From positions 1,325,501 through 1,389,500 of the forward strand of contig JAQJVL010000153.1 in the NCBI GenBank assembly GCA_035578905.1: 64,000 nucleotides of DNA, in the 5' to 3' direction. A program made the position numbers and the translations under genes. The stretch comes from Stictocephala bisonia (lineage: Eukaryota; Arthropoda; Insecta; Hemiptera; Membracidae). Below the pieces are notes generated by a model that was not told the DNA's origin, ran no database searches, and worked only from the letters and a program-made list of their open reading frames with translations. This document shows, in pieces, positions 12,048 to 23,289 of this stretch (the first letter of the stretch is position 1; each line of letters opens with the position of its first letter).

Positions 12048-14619
12048 TTAACACTTCGTTACACGCGCAGATTTTGTAACGTAGTTACACGCGTAGCGGG
12101 GATTCCCTCATGTTTGTTTTGTTTTTGTTTTCAACCATAATTTAACTGAATAAAATGTAATATACTACACAAAATTACATTATGTGCTTCCTAACAAAGC
12201 AATATAACATGCCTATTTGCAATATCTTATTCTTAATTTGAATGAAAAATGGAAATATTTACACCTCTGAAAAATTCACTAGATAATACTCACCTTATCG
12301 TAACACCGTTACACGCGTAGGCGGGGATTCCCTCACTAATAGTATACGGGTTATTTATTCAAATAAAAGGGCACAGTTTCTCAAACAAAATGTGTTTAAT
12401 TATCTTATAATGTTAAAAATATTAGGTTATATATCACTTTATTAGGTTTTCAGAAACCGCTATTGTTCATTAGAAGATTACTCATCAACTTCATCGTTGT
12501 TCTACTGCATTGAGTACAAGTTGTTGTTGTGTGCTCCCGGCATATTGGGTTGTTACACATCACACATTTTGTTTTGGTTTTTTTCTATTCTTCTTTAGAG
12601 GACAATATTTGCATTTTCCTTCCTGGACTTCATTCTCAAGTTGCCTCTTTCTGGCAAATTAAATATCTCACTTATTCTTGATTTTAAAGGGAAATTTTAG
12701 ATATTTGTGTCATAAAGTCGACGTTTACAGTGATTCGATACCAGTTGTTTCCCAATGAAAACAAAAACTCTCTCCTGGTTTTTTTCTTCTTGGGCTGTTG
12801 TGACGGAATATGATATATGAGTTGACTCCGCCAACATTCAACATGAAAAAAAATATAGTGAGTGGCCATCTTGTAGCGACTCTAGCTAACGAATAAGCCT
12901 TTTGGAGAGCGTCAGATGTATCAACACCCCCTTTGGTTTTGTTTAGAACGAGGACTATTTCAGGTTTACCTCCGTCCCGTTGAATTGTCTATAGTGTCAT
13001 CATGGTGAAGTGTTGAGAGAAGAACAACAAGTTTGTTTTGTTTTGGTTTGAAAGAACATATAGTTGAACTGTAGAAAAACCAAAAAATGGTACTTGGAAC
13101 AGGTCTTTGGCGGTTTTTTAGCAACCAAAAATGGGTGGTATTTCCTTTTTGTTTTTTCTCCATGGTTTTCCCCCTAGTGTTAGGTTTTTTCTGCAATAAT
13201 TGCTTCGGCTAATGGGACTGAGGTAAAAAAGTTATCTGTAGTCACATTTCTACCACTGTTTTGGATGTGGCTTACCAAAAGTAGAACTACAGCCATAACC
13301 CTATTGTCTGTCTTGTATGGGCCATTTGGTTGATTACCTATGAATATCTCCATATTAGACGTGTAGAACGTTTTTTGCATCTGAAAACGCCCACACTTTT
13401 ATTCCATACTTACCGGGTTTTTGTGGCATGAAAACCCGAAAGCTACAGCGCCCCCTAAAATTGGGTAACATCTCATCAACAGTTATATATGCGCTGTGGC
13501 TGTAGTTAGCTTTACAATGATCAACAAAACATTCAAAAAATTTCTCTTAACCCGAACATCTTATCAATCTTTTTTTCTATGGCCTCTATTTTATCTGATA
13601 CATCATCAAATCTAATCATACTCTGCAAAAATCTAAATCTATTTACACCCATGGTCAGTCTAAACATTTCAATACCAAAACCGTCTTTTCGCCCCAAATC
13701 AAGAACATTTTGCTTTCCGACTGACAAACTCCCCCTATGTATAGGAGACCAAGGTAAGCACATATCTCATCAAAACTGTTTCCTAGCATTCTCTATTTCT
13801 AGAATATCTCGCTTGCACACTTCGTATTTTGATTTTTTGGTAAACGTAACAATTTTGTTTATTGTTTCGTCTGGAAAAATAGTTTGAAGCAGTCTATTTC
13901 ATTTTTTGCTTGTTTTGCTTCTCTTATTGGACCTGGAAAGCTTTGTAATTATATTGCAGGCTAAGTTTGAGGTTTGGGTTTTCTTACCGGTGTAAAGTCC
14001 AATGTGTTTCTCCATCCCCTTTCCAATGTAAATGGGTCTCGTTTCAGCTGCTACTTCTTGTTGTGGTTGCTCCTTTATTTTCACTTTCTTCGGAATCACT
14101 ATTTGGGTCGACATTTTGTTCAATCACTTGATTATCGACATCACTAAAGTCAGAGTCGTTTTCATCTGTGCCAAGTTCAGTTCCATTTCTTTCTTCTTGT
14201 TCAAGTTCATTCAAACATCTCAAGAATTCTTTTTTCATTATTAAGCCATGTTTTAAACTATATACACACACCTAATAATATTATATCACACACCTATTAC
14301 TAAAATATACACACTTATTACTATATATACACAAGCAGACACACTATCAATATTATCAAATATTTCGTAAAAATAAAGAATAAACTATTTGAAACGTCGT
14401 TACACGCTAGAGCGGCAAATCCCCGCGAAAACAAGAAAAAATATTCACTGTGTCTGAATAACGGCTTTAAGGGCAAAATGACAGCGCGTCGGTCAGGGAG
14501 TGGGGTAGAGGGGAAGATGTCACGCCCACCTCCTTTATTTGGAAATTCCCAGAACTCCACAGAACACAAAAAACTAGGATGGCGGGGAAACCCCGCCGAG
14601 GCGTGTAACGAAGTGTTAA
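12048..14619 (-). mobile_element. piggyBac-like element B nested in element A
   Basis: The ends share 19 bp: TTAACACTTCGTTACACGC at 12048 and its inverse ending at 14619. Subterminal copies of a CGTTACACGC motif followed by CGGGGATTCCCTC occur at 12083, 12307 and, inverted, near 14399. At 2572 bp it is the size of an autonomous piggyBac and carries one transposase gene, now broken, on the minus strand. Confidence 0.88.
12480..14238 (-). pseudogene. piggyBac transposase pseudogene (element B)
   Basis: Successive minus-strand segments give the order expected of a DDE_Tnp_1_7 transposase. First comes an acidic N-terminus (MKKEFLRCLNELEQEERNG with Asp/Ser-rich sequence). Next is FRLTMGVNRFRFLQSMIRFD near 13660, then VDEMLPNFRGRCSFRVFMPQ near 13450 holding the first catalytic Asp, then NVTTDNFFTSVPLAEAIIAE near 13220 holding the second. 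A Cys-rich C-terminal domain lies near 12640-12500, with GKCKYCPLKK and, after a frame change, CREHTTTTCTQC. Several frameshifts and stops make it non-functional. Confidence 0.87.
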
Positions 14620-14995
14620 TTATGAGGGTAAATTATATTTCATTAGAAAGAGCACTTCTTTTCTTCAGTAAAAAAAAAAAAGATTTATAATTATAAATAT
14701 GACAAAAAACATAGATATTGTGTAAGTTTGTTTGAAACCTTGCAATTTCACCAAAAATGGCCTGGCATTTTTCACATAAGAAATGTGAAATTGACCTGGC
14801 ACCAAAAGGGTTAAATTTCAACAAATTTGAAAGAAAAAAAACAGTTGTCATACATATTTATAAGATTTCCTCTCAAACAATAATTTCAAACAACTCAAAG
14901 CTAAGCATGGATAACTTTGACCAATATATTGTCTAAAGTATTTGAAAAAAATAATGAAAGTAAAATCATTACAATTTTTACATTCAATCAAATTC

Positions 14996-17530
14996 TTAAC
15001 TCTTGCGGTATAATAGTATCGGCCGCGACGATTATATACCTCGCCCGGGTGATATCGTCGCACGTGATAACTGCTTTTTAGAACGCTAATTTTTTCGTCA
15101 ATTCTCATCCAAAACCAATGTATCATATAGTGCCGTAATCGCAAAATTCTAATGTTTCTGTTGCGTACTCTATGGAATCTGTTCGAACACTTTTGTACTC
15201 GATATATCGATGTTTTTGAACTAATCCTTTTCGTTTGTTGCAACAGTCGTACTGTAGTAGCGTCTACTATGTTATTGTTTTGATTAGTGCTATATTTTGT
15301 TGAAATGGATGAAAATTTAGCTTCCGATCAAATAAGAGACGTTTTAGAAGACGAAATAAGTGATTTTGATGATGATAGTGATATAGATGTGCCAGAATGT
15401 GATTCAGATGTGTCACTACAGGATTATTCTTCTGTTAGTAGTGAGGAGTATGTTCCCAACTTTGATGAACTAGAAACTTCTGATGTTGAAAATGCTCCTC
15501 ATACTGTAAGTACTAGTGATGATAGTGATAGAGATTGTAGAAATTTGCCTAATCCAAATAGGCCTATTCAGCATTTTTCTAATCCAAAATGGGTAAGAGT
15601 TTATCCACCTGAAAATGTCACTGATGTTGAGGCAGAGTTCAAGGTTAGAAACCCTGGCACTAAAAACCTTCCTCCTAGAAACTCCAAACCATTGTTATAT
15701 TTTTTACTATTTTTCACAACTGTAGTACTGAATAAAATTGTCACAGAAACTAATCTGTATGCCAACAAAACTGTACAGAATAAAAGAATTTCAAATGAAA
15801 TGAGACGTTCATCTAGACTACAAAAATGGGTTGACTTGACACTGAATGAACTAAGACAATATTTTGGCATTCTAATAAACATGGGAACATTTGGGAAACA
15901 AAATTTAAAAACTTATTGGGATACAAGATTTGCCCAAAATGTACCCTTTTTCTAAAAAAATCATGAGTTGCAATAGATTCCAGCTAATAAATTCAATGCT
16001 TCACCTAACATCGCAAGATACAGTAAGGAGAGGACAGCCAGATTATGACCCCTGGGTTAAAATACGGGTTTTCCTAGAAAGCCTCAAAGATAATATGAAA
16101 AAGTATTTTATTCCCTCTCAGAACCTTAGTATAGATGAATCTATTGTTGGAATGAAGAAGAGATGTGCCTTTATACAATATCTTCCCAACAAAAGACATT
16201 CGAGATATGGGATTAAAAAGTTTGAACTGTGTGACAGTCGTTCAAACTATATTTATCATATTGAACTGTACAGTGGATCAGATTACTCTGGAAGATAAAA
16301 TGTGGCTCTTTCACTCAAAAGGTTGTCATTCAACTTCTTGGAAAGTCTCAAAATATTAGTAAGGTTTTCCACATTTATCTTGATAAATTTTTACACCAAA
16401 ATTCCTCTAGCCGAAGTATTAACCCTACGAAATACTTTTGTTGCTGGTACAATCAACAAGAACTCCAAAGATTTACCTAAAACCATTCTCTCAACAAAGT
16501 TAGGTGAAAGAGAGTGTATATTTTAGAAAAAAAGTTACTTTTGGTGAAGTACCAGCAGAAAAAATCTAGAAAGCCAGTTTTTAGTCTTAACATCAGCCTG
16601 CCATGCAGAAGATCACTAATAACTAGTAAAAAAGGACTAAGATGTATGAAACCTGGTCATACACAAGTATAATCAGTCCATGGGAGCCATTGATGTAAGT
16701 GACAAATTTATATACCATTATTCATGTTCCAGAACTACTTCAAAAAACTCTTCATGAATTTCATTGACATAGCTATGTTCAATGCGTTTATTCTATATTC
16801 CAACAACACAGATAAACCACTTTCAAGATATGATTTTTTAGTAGATATTGTCCATGATCTGGTAAGCAGTCAAGACAACATTCCCCCAAGAATGCAGCCA
16901 GGACCAAGTGGTGATACAGGCCACAAAATTGCTCATCTTGAGGGAAGTCGCCTGCGCTTATGTGCTGTTTTTGGTCCAAGAACCTCAAAGAGAAGCAGAT
17001 ATTGGTGTCCACAATGCAATTGTGGTGTTCACAAGGAGTGTTTTGCTTACTTAGATCACTACCCAAGGTCTCTAAAGCCTGGAAGGAAGAGGGCGAGGCC
17101 CAACAGTGACTCCGAATAAGCTTGCTCAGAAAAACCGGTGTACATAGTTTCAATATTTTATATATAAATTAATTATTTTTATGAATTAAGCCATATGTGT
17201 AATTTTTCTGAATGTACATAAAAAACCTGAACAAATTGCTATCTCACATTTTTATATATTATTTTTATAGTGAATGGTTGGGAGAGTTTGAAATTTTTTT
17301 GCAAAATTAGACTTTCACATTCATCATGATACAACGGGACATCAGATTAGGTAAGTTGATATACACTATTATTTTCTGATTCCTTAGAATGTACAGATTA
17401 AAAAGGTATATAACCCAATGTACTATAATAATGATGTTGGCCAGTTAAAAATATGTTTTTTGACATGTGCGCTCTTGGTTAAACTAGGCTCATCACCCTA
17501 TGTAAAAACACATATCACCTCGAGGGTTAA
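14996..17530 (+). mobile_element. piggyBac-like element E
   Basis: TTAA lies at both edges. The termini are TTAACTCTTGCGGT on the left and TTAACCCTCGAGGT (inverted) on the right, about 11 of 14 matching. Length is 2535 bp. It carries a plus-strand transposase pseudogene with its own acidic N-terminus, distinct from element B, so it is a separate family. It interrupts the LINE relic inside the RT domain. Confidence 0.82.
15305..17119 (+). pseudogene. piggyBac transposase pseudogene (element E)
   Basis: It starts at MDENLASDQIRDVLEDEISD with a long Asp/Ser-rich N-terminus and stays open to WDTRFAQNVPFF (15955), where a stop and frame change occur. The core continues with LSIDESIVGMKKRCAFIQYL, holding the first catalytic Asp, and ELCDSRSNYIYHIELYSGSD. 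A damaged second-Asp region lies near 16380-16500 (KIPLAEVLTLRNTFVAGTIN). After more damage, KKLFMNFIDIAMFNAFILYS leads to the zinc-binding C-terminus (YWCPQCNCGVHKECFAYLDH) and a stop at 17119. The sequence around 16640-16730 still decodes the G-A-I-D-V-S-D-K motif that precedes the final helices. At least three frame breaks. Confidence 0.87.
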
Positions 17531-17870
17531 GCAACAGTAAGTTTGGATAAAGAGATAAGTTGAGTACAGAACACAATTTGCTACACTTTTTAGTAAATAT
17601 TAATGATGGTTTGAATGATAATAAATTTATGTGTTAATTTCTTGATATTAAAAAGGCTTTTGGTACAGTAGATCATTTAATTTTATTGAACAAGTTGTTT
17701 ACTTTAGGAATTTATTGAGTAGTTTATAACTGATTTGAGACATCTTGTAAATAGAATGTCAGGTACTATTACAACATTTCAGGTACTATTATTTTTTCTT
17801 TTTGTATTAGCCTAAATACTTGGTTTGTACAGATGATTTATTGCTTTTTTATTAATTAATGTTATAGCTG

Positions 17871-18457
17871 CAGAAAACTTTTGTAACATTGCAATATTGT
17901 ATAATTGTGTAAAAAACGAGAAAATAATTTCTTTCTTTCTTTATTTAATACTGTACATGAAAAATGATACATTGTGCTATCTATATCTAATGCAAATGGT
18001 GAAAAAACCTTGCAAGCTAGGCCTAGCAGACAAAATTATTTGACAGGCAAGTTGGTTAGTAGAGAGTTTGTGCATGTAGATGGATTTTGTGTATTTTATT
18101 AACATTTTTATTGCATTTAATGAATTTTAACAGAATTAAAATATTTTAGAATACATATCAATACTATTTTTTCAAAATAATCTCAACAAATAATAGTGTT
18201 ATTTATTATTAATTGATTACCAGGGATGAACAAAAAAAAACTTAATTCCCTCCCAAGACAAAGAATCCTTCATCAGTTTCATCTTCACTTTTCCAGTTTA
18301 ATAATAATCTTAGTTTATACTCTTATACTTCCTTCAACTATTAAGAACTGAACAAGACCAGTGACCTTAAAATATCTCCACTTGTGTTTTTTTCCTTTTA
18401 TATTAACTCTCAAAAGATTTCTGTCACTATGAAACAAACTAATAAATTTTTACTCAC
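17871..18457. other. Intron, no recognised feature
   Basis: AT-rich intron between the LINE relic and the exon at 18458. Confidence 0.4.
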
Positions 18458-18745
18458 GGCTTGCTGTGCTGCCTGTTTCTCTTTAATGATGCGATCAGCC
18501 CGTTTGGTTGCTACTTCCACAGGAGACATGGGATTATCATAATCAATACCACAGTCCACTAACACCTCCGCATGTTTGGGATTCTTTACATCAAGTTTGC
18601 TGTTGAGGACAGGTTTCACGGTAGGTGTACGCTTGTTGGAAATAGCTCGTATTGATTCAAACTTTGCATTCATAATCTGAGTAAATGTACTATTGTTGTC
18701 TTGCAAATACATCTGTGATGTCTTCATTGGCTGATTAGATTTAGT
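18458..18745 (-). CDS. dom: EP400/Domino-like gene, post-SANT conserved exon
   Basis: This is a 288-nt, phase-0 exon of 96 codons between GTTCTAG and GCC|GTGAGT. It begins TKSNQPMKTSQMYLQDNNST, continues with FTQIMNAKFESIRAISNKR, and later carries HAEVLVDCGIDYDNPMSPVE followed by VATKRADRIIKEKQAAQQ. The K-T-S-Q-x-Y-x-Q-D-N and F-x-I-x-x-x-A-x-K-R-A-D-R-I patterns fit the EP400/Domino segment directly after the SANT domain, where polar, Gln-rich low-complexity sequence starts. In genomic order it sits between a cluster of piggyBac elements (left) and a repeat-rich intron (right). Confidence 0.9.
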
Positions 18746-18792
18746 CTAGAACAAACACAAATTAATTAGTTCACGTTAGGGCTACTATTTTA

Positions 18793-19010
18793 ATAAATTG
18801 AATGATAAATATAATGAAGTACCCTTTTATATTTATGACGCCTAAAAATAGTTGTTCTAAATATTTTTTCTTTTGTAATTTTAGAGTGGGTTAAAAAATA
18901 ATTTCTGGCACTCTAACCAGGAACAAAAAAGATTTTTCAAAACTGTGACACTGGTTTTATAAAAATGAATAAAAGGGTACTTCATTATATTTATCATTCA
19001 ATTTATTTAA
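18793..19010. repeat. Inverted-repeat MITE-like element
   Basis: The left arm near 18793-18830 (TTGAATGATAAATATAATGA, AGTACCCTTTTA) is matched by an inverted right arm near 18973-19008. The interior (18836-18967) is repeated directly at 19508-19641. Confidence 0.65.
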
Positions 19011-19507
19011 CAAATTAATTATATATTTAATATCATAAATTTAACCCAATGTGTATAACATTTGCAGCAAACATATAGCATATTTTGCATGGATAATAAA
19101 CTAGATAATTAATTGAAATAAATATATTTCAATAGCTAACTTATAAGCATTTAGTCAACCCTAGTCCTTCAAGTTCAGAACATGTTGGTTTTAGTGTAAA
19201 TTTACATTTAAACAGTGCATATACAAGCACATGAATTGAACTGCTCATCTAGTTAACAGACAAATGTAGATAATAATGTGGAATGGACAAAGTCTTATAG
19301 TACTTGAATATCTCAGTGCCAGCGTCCTGTACAGTGGCAAGTAATTACTGATAACATCTTTTATAATAATTCAACAGTAATGGATATGTCATTTATTGTC
19401 ATCTAACAAAAAAGTTCTGTATTTAATCATTTAAATTTAAACAGTTCAACAAGAAACAGATTCATTAAACAGTTTCAAAGCCTAAATTAAAAAATGACAT
19501 GAATGTT

Positions 19508-19641
19508 TATGATGCCTAAAAATAGTTGAGTTCTAAATATTTTTTCTTTTGTAATTTTAGAGTGGGTTAAAAAATAATTTCTGGCACTCAAACCAGGAAC
19601 AAAAAAGATTTTTCAAAACTGTGACACTGGTTTTTTTTAGC
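19508..19641 (+). repeat. Direct copy of the 18836-18967 interior
   Basis: About 134 bp, including GTAATTTTAGAGTGGGTTAA and GGAACAAAAAAGATTTTTCA, nearly identical to 18836-18967 but without the inverted flanks. Probably a solo piece of the same element. Confidence 0.7.
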
Positions 19642-19685
19642 ATTTTAAAGCTGATGAATGTTCAAATACTTTTTTAAGCGACCAC

Positions 19686-20262
19686 TTAACCCTTAGAGCG
19701 CCATTTATACAAAGCCTATTTTCCATTAAACGCTAATTTATTGTAAAAAGATCAAAATTAAATTTTTTAGTTGCTCATTTTTTTTATTGTTCTGTACAGA
19801 AAAATAAGATATGATAACATTTTGAAACTTTTATTAGCTTACTTTACCTTTTTATCTTATAAATGAATACGTAAATAAACAAAACTTTTACTTGAAAGTA
19901 AACCTCAGGCATAGATCTCTTATACAGTTTGAATAAATACAAAATATTATTACTATCAATGAAATCTGTATAAATGAGTACATTTACTTGTACATAAACT
20001 GAAAAAGGCAGGGCCTGCACATAACACAAAGTATATGCGCTTGTGGCGTTGGGCGGGGCAATGGAAATGTACGCTGCCAGACAAAAACCAGTCTCATAGT
20101 GATTGACAGGCCAATAAAAGGTCAGGAGCCACACGATGTGTCTCTCATGAGTCACCGACCATAACCCAAACGCACTATCAGATTAAATTAGAAAAATTAC
20201 TACGAAAATAATATTTTTGTAATTATTACGTGTATATGCGCTTACGGCTTGGTAAAGGTTAA
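19686..20262. mobile_element. piggyBac-like MITE, family C, copy 1
   Basis: It starts TTAACCCTTAGAGCGCCATT and ends, inverted, TTAACCTTTACCAAGCCGTA, with TTAA at both edges; 577 bp. It is clearly homologous to 24410-25242 along most of its length (shared ACTGCCAGACAAAAACCAGT and CACCGCCCATAACCCAAACG-like blocks). No transposase remains. Confidence 0.78.
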
Positions 20263-21084
20263 AAAATATTAAACTCATTGCGAACTGGACTGTTGACAAC
20301 CTAGAGTTGTCATCGATGTGATCTGTAGTTATCATGTGTTCCTTTATTTAGAGCAACTTAACAAGCATATACAATCACTGGCTAAGAAGCTGATGTTTGT
20401 TTTTTAAGCGACTGGTGTTGAAGTATATAATCTGATATTGTCCTTATAGTTTACTTAAGTAAAAGCTGGGTTCTCAGTTTAATGCAGTTCTTGCTATGTA
20501 ATAAATACAAAGCATAATTTACAATCATCAGAAATAGGCTGTCTGTTACAGGAAAGTGGTAGTGAGAGTGAAGACACAACACACAGTTGTCCACGACTAT
20601 GATGAACAGTAAGTAATCATAAACTGAAACTAAATGGCATGTAGAGGGAAGAGAATGTTTACTTCTCCCACCACAGCTCCCCTCCAGAGACAATGAGCTG
20701 TAAAGTACAGTTCCGTACAAAACATAAACAATCAACTTTGGTAAAATATTTTTACTATGGTTAGAACAAATTTAATTATGTTGGTGAAACAGGCAATTAT
20801 TCTATAATTTAACCATTAAGAAAACCTCAATCATAACTCAATTGATTAAACAACGCAATAGAAGATCCAATGTAAACACTATGACAAGTGGGATCATTGT
20901 TGATATGACAAACCCATACTTTTAGACTGTACTAGAACATATGACAGTGTGTGGTGGGGGAAATATTCTGTCAGGCATGCGCTGTTTGCAGGCCACACCA
21001 TGATTCGGATAATATCACCTTATCAAGTAAGAATACACATTTTTAATTTTATAGGTTTAATTTCAGTTTTATAATTGTAATTCC
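20263..21084. other. Intron with a low-copy repeat fragment
   Basis: Most of this stretch holds nothing recognised. The segment 20628-20705 (AAACTAAATGGCATGTAGAG ... CACAGCTCCCCTCCAGAG) recurs inverted at about 61010-61085 with roughly 70 percent similarity, so it is a dispersed repeat of unknown class. Confidence 0.5.
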
Positions 21085-22264
21085 TTAACCCTTAAGTAGG
21101 TGCGTAGTTGTTTGTAACACATGTGGGCGCGTGGCGTCTTTTTGACCGCGCCTTTATTGTTCTGTATATTATCTAAAAACTATAAAGTATAAGTTATTTT
21201 ATTAACTGTCCGTCCTTTCTCTGACATATGCAGTTCGATTTTTATCTATCCAGATATTTGTACAATCTACAATATGGTCCACCATTTCATCAGGAAAGAA
21301 TAGTTTGAATGATTCAATTGGGGTGCGTACAACAGAAGCTTCACCTCTAGGACAAGGCAAACGGACACTGGATCTCTCCCCACGAATTATGTTTTGATGA
21401 CGTACTCGACCACGTAAGTTGGAAATGTCCATATATGTGTATTCCACTTTGTATTACCATCCCTTGAAAGAACAAAGTTTGTATATACATTTTCCCTCAT
21501 GGTTTCAATATTTGGCTGATTACCGTCATCATTGTTTTCTGTACCCACACCATCACTTTCTAATCTTCCATCTTCAATATCTTCCAAAGAAACTACAGAA
21601 GCACGGTCAGTGACATCTTCTAAGTTATCATCAGAGTCTTCTGATCCTTCTCTTTCAACGGTTGGTTCGTTGTCTTGATTATCTTCCTCTTCGCCTCCAA
21701 TAAAGAGTTGTCTCCGTAAACAATCCCTGTCTGCTAAAGCTCGATTCTCTTCTTCATGATCCTCTTTTTCTACACTATCCAATAGTTTTAAAAGTCTCAT
21801 TTGCTCCCTTTCATCCATTATAAAGTAATATAAATGGCACAATATTAGTCGTCAGTTATCTACATTTAGTACAAAATTTACAATAAAACACAATAGAAAG
21901 TAAAAAAAACACTAGAATTGACTGTAATTAATGTATTTACAAATATGTACAAAAGTTTATAAATTAAACTTGCAATAAGAATTACAAAATATTCATACAC
22001 AAGTGGGCGCGTGGTGTTCAAATGACCGCAAACAAAATAAGACAAGTGGGCGCGTGGCGTCTAAATGACCGCAGGCCGTAAACAGACGTCAATACCCGGG
22101 GCAATGCTTGAGCCGAACTGAGTGTTTTCCGGTGCACAGGCGGGGGAGGGATTGGGGATAGATGTCCTAGATGCGGAGCGACAAGGAAGCAGTGCTACCA
22201 AAACTACAACACATAGTTTAGGTTCTGCGGTCATTTTGACACCACGCGCCCACTTAAGGGTTAA
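21085..22264 (-). mobile_element. piggyBac-like element D, internally deleted
   Basis: The ends are TTAACCCTTAAGTAGGTGCG and, inverted, TTAACCCTTAAGTGGGCGCG, with TTAA at each edge; 1180 bp. Four copies of a subterminal motif (GTGGGCGCGTGGCGTCT plus a short spacer and TGACCGC) lie at about 21121, 22001, 22044 and, inverted, 22227-22254. It contains only the 5' part of a transposase gene. Confidence 0.87.
21202..21818 (-). pseudogene. piggyBac transposase N-terminal fragment (element D)
   Basis: It starts MDEREQMRLLKLLDSVEKED with an acidic Asp/Glu-rich region, then VLSRDGNTKWNTHIWTFPTY. A frameshift near 21420 follows, then RGRVRHQNIIRGERSSVRLP, GEASVVRTPIESFKLFFPDE and MVDHIVDCTNIWIDKNR. 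The S-R-D-G-x-T-K-W, R-x-x-N-I-I, T-P-I-E-x-F-x-L-F-F and I-V-x-x-T-N motifs are those leading into the DDE domain of piggyBac transposases. Everything after this, including all catalytic Asp residues, is deleted, so it cannot transpose itself. Confidence 0.87.
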
Positions 22265-22494
22265 TATTACCTAAGAAGCAATTAAAAATTATATATCTTT
22301 GGTTTGTATGAAATATTTCATTTACAACCTGTATTACATTATATTTGCCAAAATCTACAAATATAGTTCAGTGGACTTATTTTCTGAGTTGTATTTCTTT
22401 GATTAAAATGACCTTGTCCTCTAAGCTAATGATATTGATGGATAATAGTTTTAAGTATTGAATTTTATTTTTCCATTTGATGATAAATATGAGC

Positions 22495-23130
22495 ATTTAC
22501 TACAGAAACAAGAAGACTGTCTTCTAGAATGGAGCCAGTTTTCCTGTTCAGTGAAAAAAGTTTGAATAAATAAAACGAGAAATGACATCAGAGTTTAGTG
22601 CCCTAGTGTTTGCGGATGATATGGTAATTTGGGGTTACACAGAGCAGGATGTCCAGGAAAAACTCATTTTATGGAACAGCAAGTTTAAAGAGTTCAAACT
22701 TACAGTCAGCAAAGAAAAAACCGTAGTAATGACAGTTGGAAATAACTAAAATCCAGTAACCTTAAAACTAGGAAATCACAGCCTAAAAAATAAGAGCACT
22801 TTAACTATCTTGGAAGTACTATAACTACTAATGGTACAGATACACTTGTCATAAGTTTAACGATCGGCGTCTTATGAATAAATAAATAAAAGTAAAGTAC
22901 CAAGAAAAGCCAGATCAAAATTGTTCAATTAATACTTTACGTCTATTTTAACTTACAGTCTAGAAACTTGCACTCTAAATAAAAAAAACTGTAGTAGAAT
23001 CCAGACATCTGAAATTAAATTGTTAAGGACATCTTTGCAGAAGACCAGATGAGACAGAATCAGAAATATAGACAAAAGAGATCAGATGTTGACTCCGTGG
23101 TTCCACGTCATAGATACTGAGCCATCACAA
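22495..23130 (+). mobile_element. LINE reverse transcriptase relic
   Basis: The plus strand decodes EFSALVFADDMVIWGYTEQD with the catalytic FADD, then FKEFKLTVSKEKTVVMTVGN, FNYLGSTITTNGTD, and later YSLETCTLNK and IQTSEIKLLRTSLQKTR. These are the thumb and C-terminal blocks of a non-LTR element RT. Stops and frame changes are frequent. A SINE tail is inserted at about 22850-22895. Confidence 0.72.
22850..22895 (+). repeat. Stray SINE 3' tail
   Basis: TTTAACGATCGGCGTCTTAT followed by GAATAAATAAATAAA resembles the 3' end of the tRNA-derived SINE at 23738-24025 (inverted there). It sits inside the LINE relic and splits its reading frame. Confidence 0.55.
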
Positions 23131-23183
23131 TGGCTTATAGTTTAGTGAAAAATTTAAATAACAATTTCCTCTGTTAGATTTAC

Positions 23184-23289
23184 CTGTACCTGAGGGAGTT
23201 TGTAAACACTTTTTGTCTTCTTCTGTTTTTTAGAATTAGGATCTGTCACCAACTTTCCTTCTTCTCTTGGAATTATAACACATTCATAT
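23184..23289 (-). CDS. dom: EP400/Domino-like gene, end of SANT domain
   Basis: The acceptor TTTCTTTTCAG is followed by ATATGAATGTG. With the carried AG it gives RYECVIIPREEGKLVTDPNS and then KKQKKTKSVYK. This matches the EP400/Domino segment closing the SANT fold, in which an R-x-x-x-x-V-I-x-P-R-E-E-G-x-L strand leads to a basic KKQKK linker. Two donors lie 6 nt apart: CAG|GTACAG (exon end 23190) and CAG|GTAAAT (exon end 23184). Both keep the frame, so the join to the next exon either includes or omits two residues (VQ). The coordinates use the outer donor. Confidence 0.88.

Larger units (their letters stand above)
11200..14814. mobile_element. piggyBac-like element A (outer element)
   Basis: It is bounded by TTAA with matching ends: TTAACCCTTATAGTGCCAGG on the left and, inverted, TTAACCCTTTTGGTGCCAGG on the right. 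TTAA target duplication and TTAACCC-type termini are diagnostic of the piggyBac superfamily. The left part (about 11540-11740) decodes a possible transposase N-terminus containing NNPDTSVASTSRLGQNNVDD. The rest of the transposase is missing. Element B is inserted inside it. Confidence 0.75.
10846..17870 (+). mobile_element. Degenerate jockey/CR1-type LINE split by two piggyBac insertions
   Basis: Three plus-strand pieces decode parts of one reverse transcriptase. 10846-11199 has KKLWKVINEAIGQRKVDKSE and, further on, DPHHVYNAF. 14815-14995 has LTNILSKVFEKN, the pattern of the P-I-S-x-L-x-x-x-S-K-x-x-E-K motif. 17531-17870 has STEHNLLHFLVNINDGLND followed by FLDIKKAFGTVDHLILLNKL, the first catalytic block of the RT (F-L-D-x-x-K-A-F). 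The breaks fall exactly at the TTAA target sites of piggyBac elements A and E, so removing both brings the pieces into protein order. It contains many stops and indels and is old. Confidence 0.72.
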
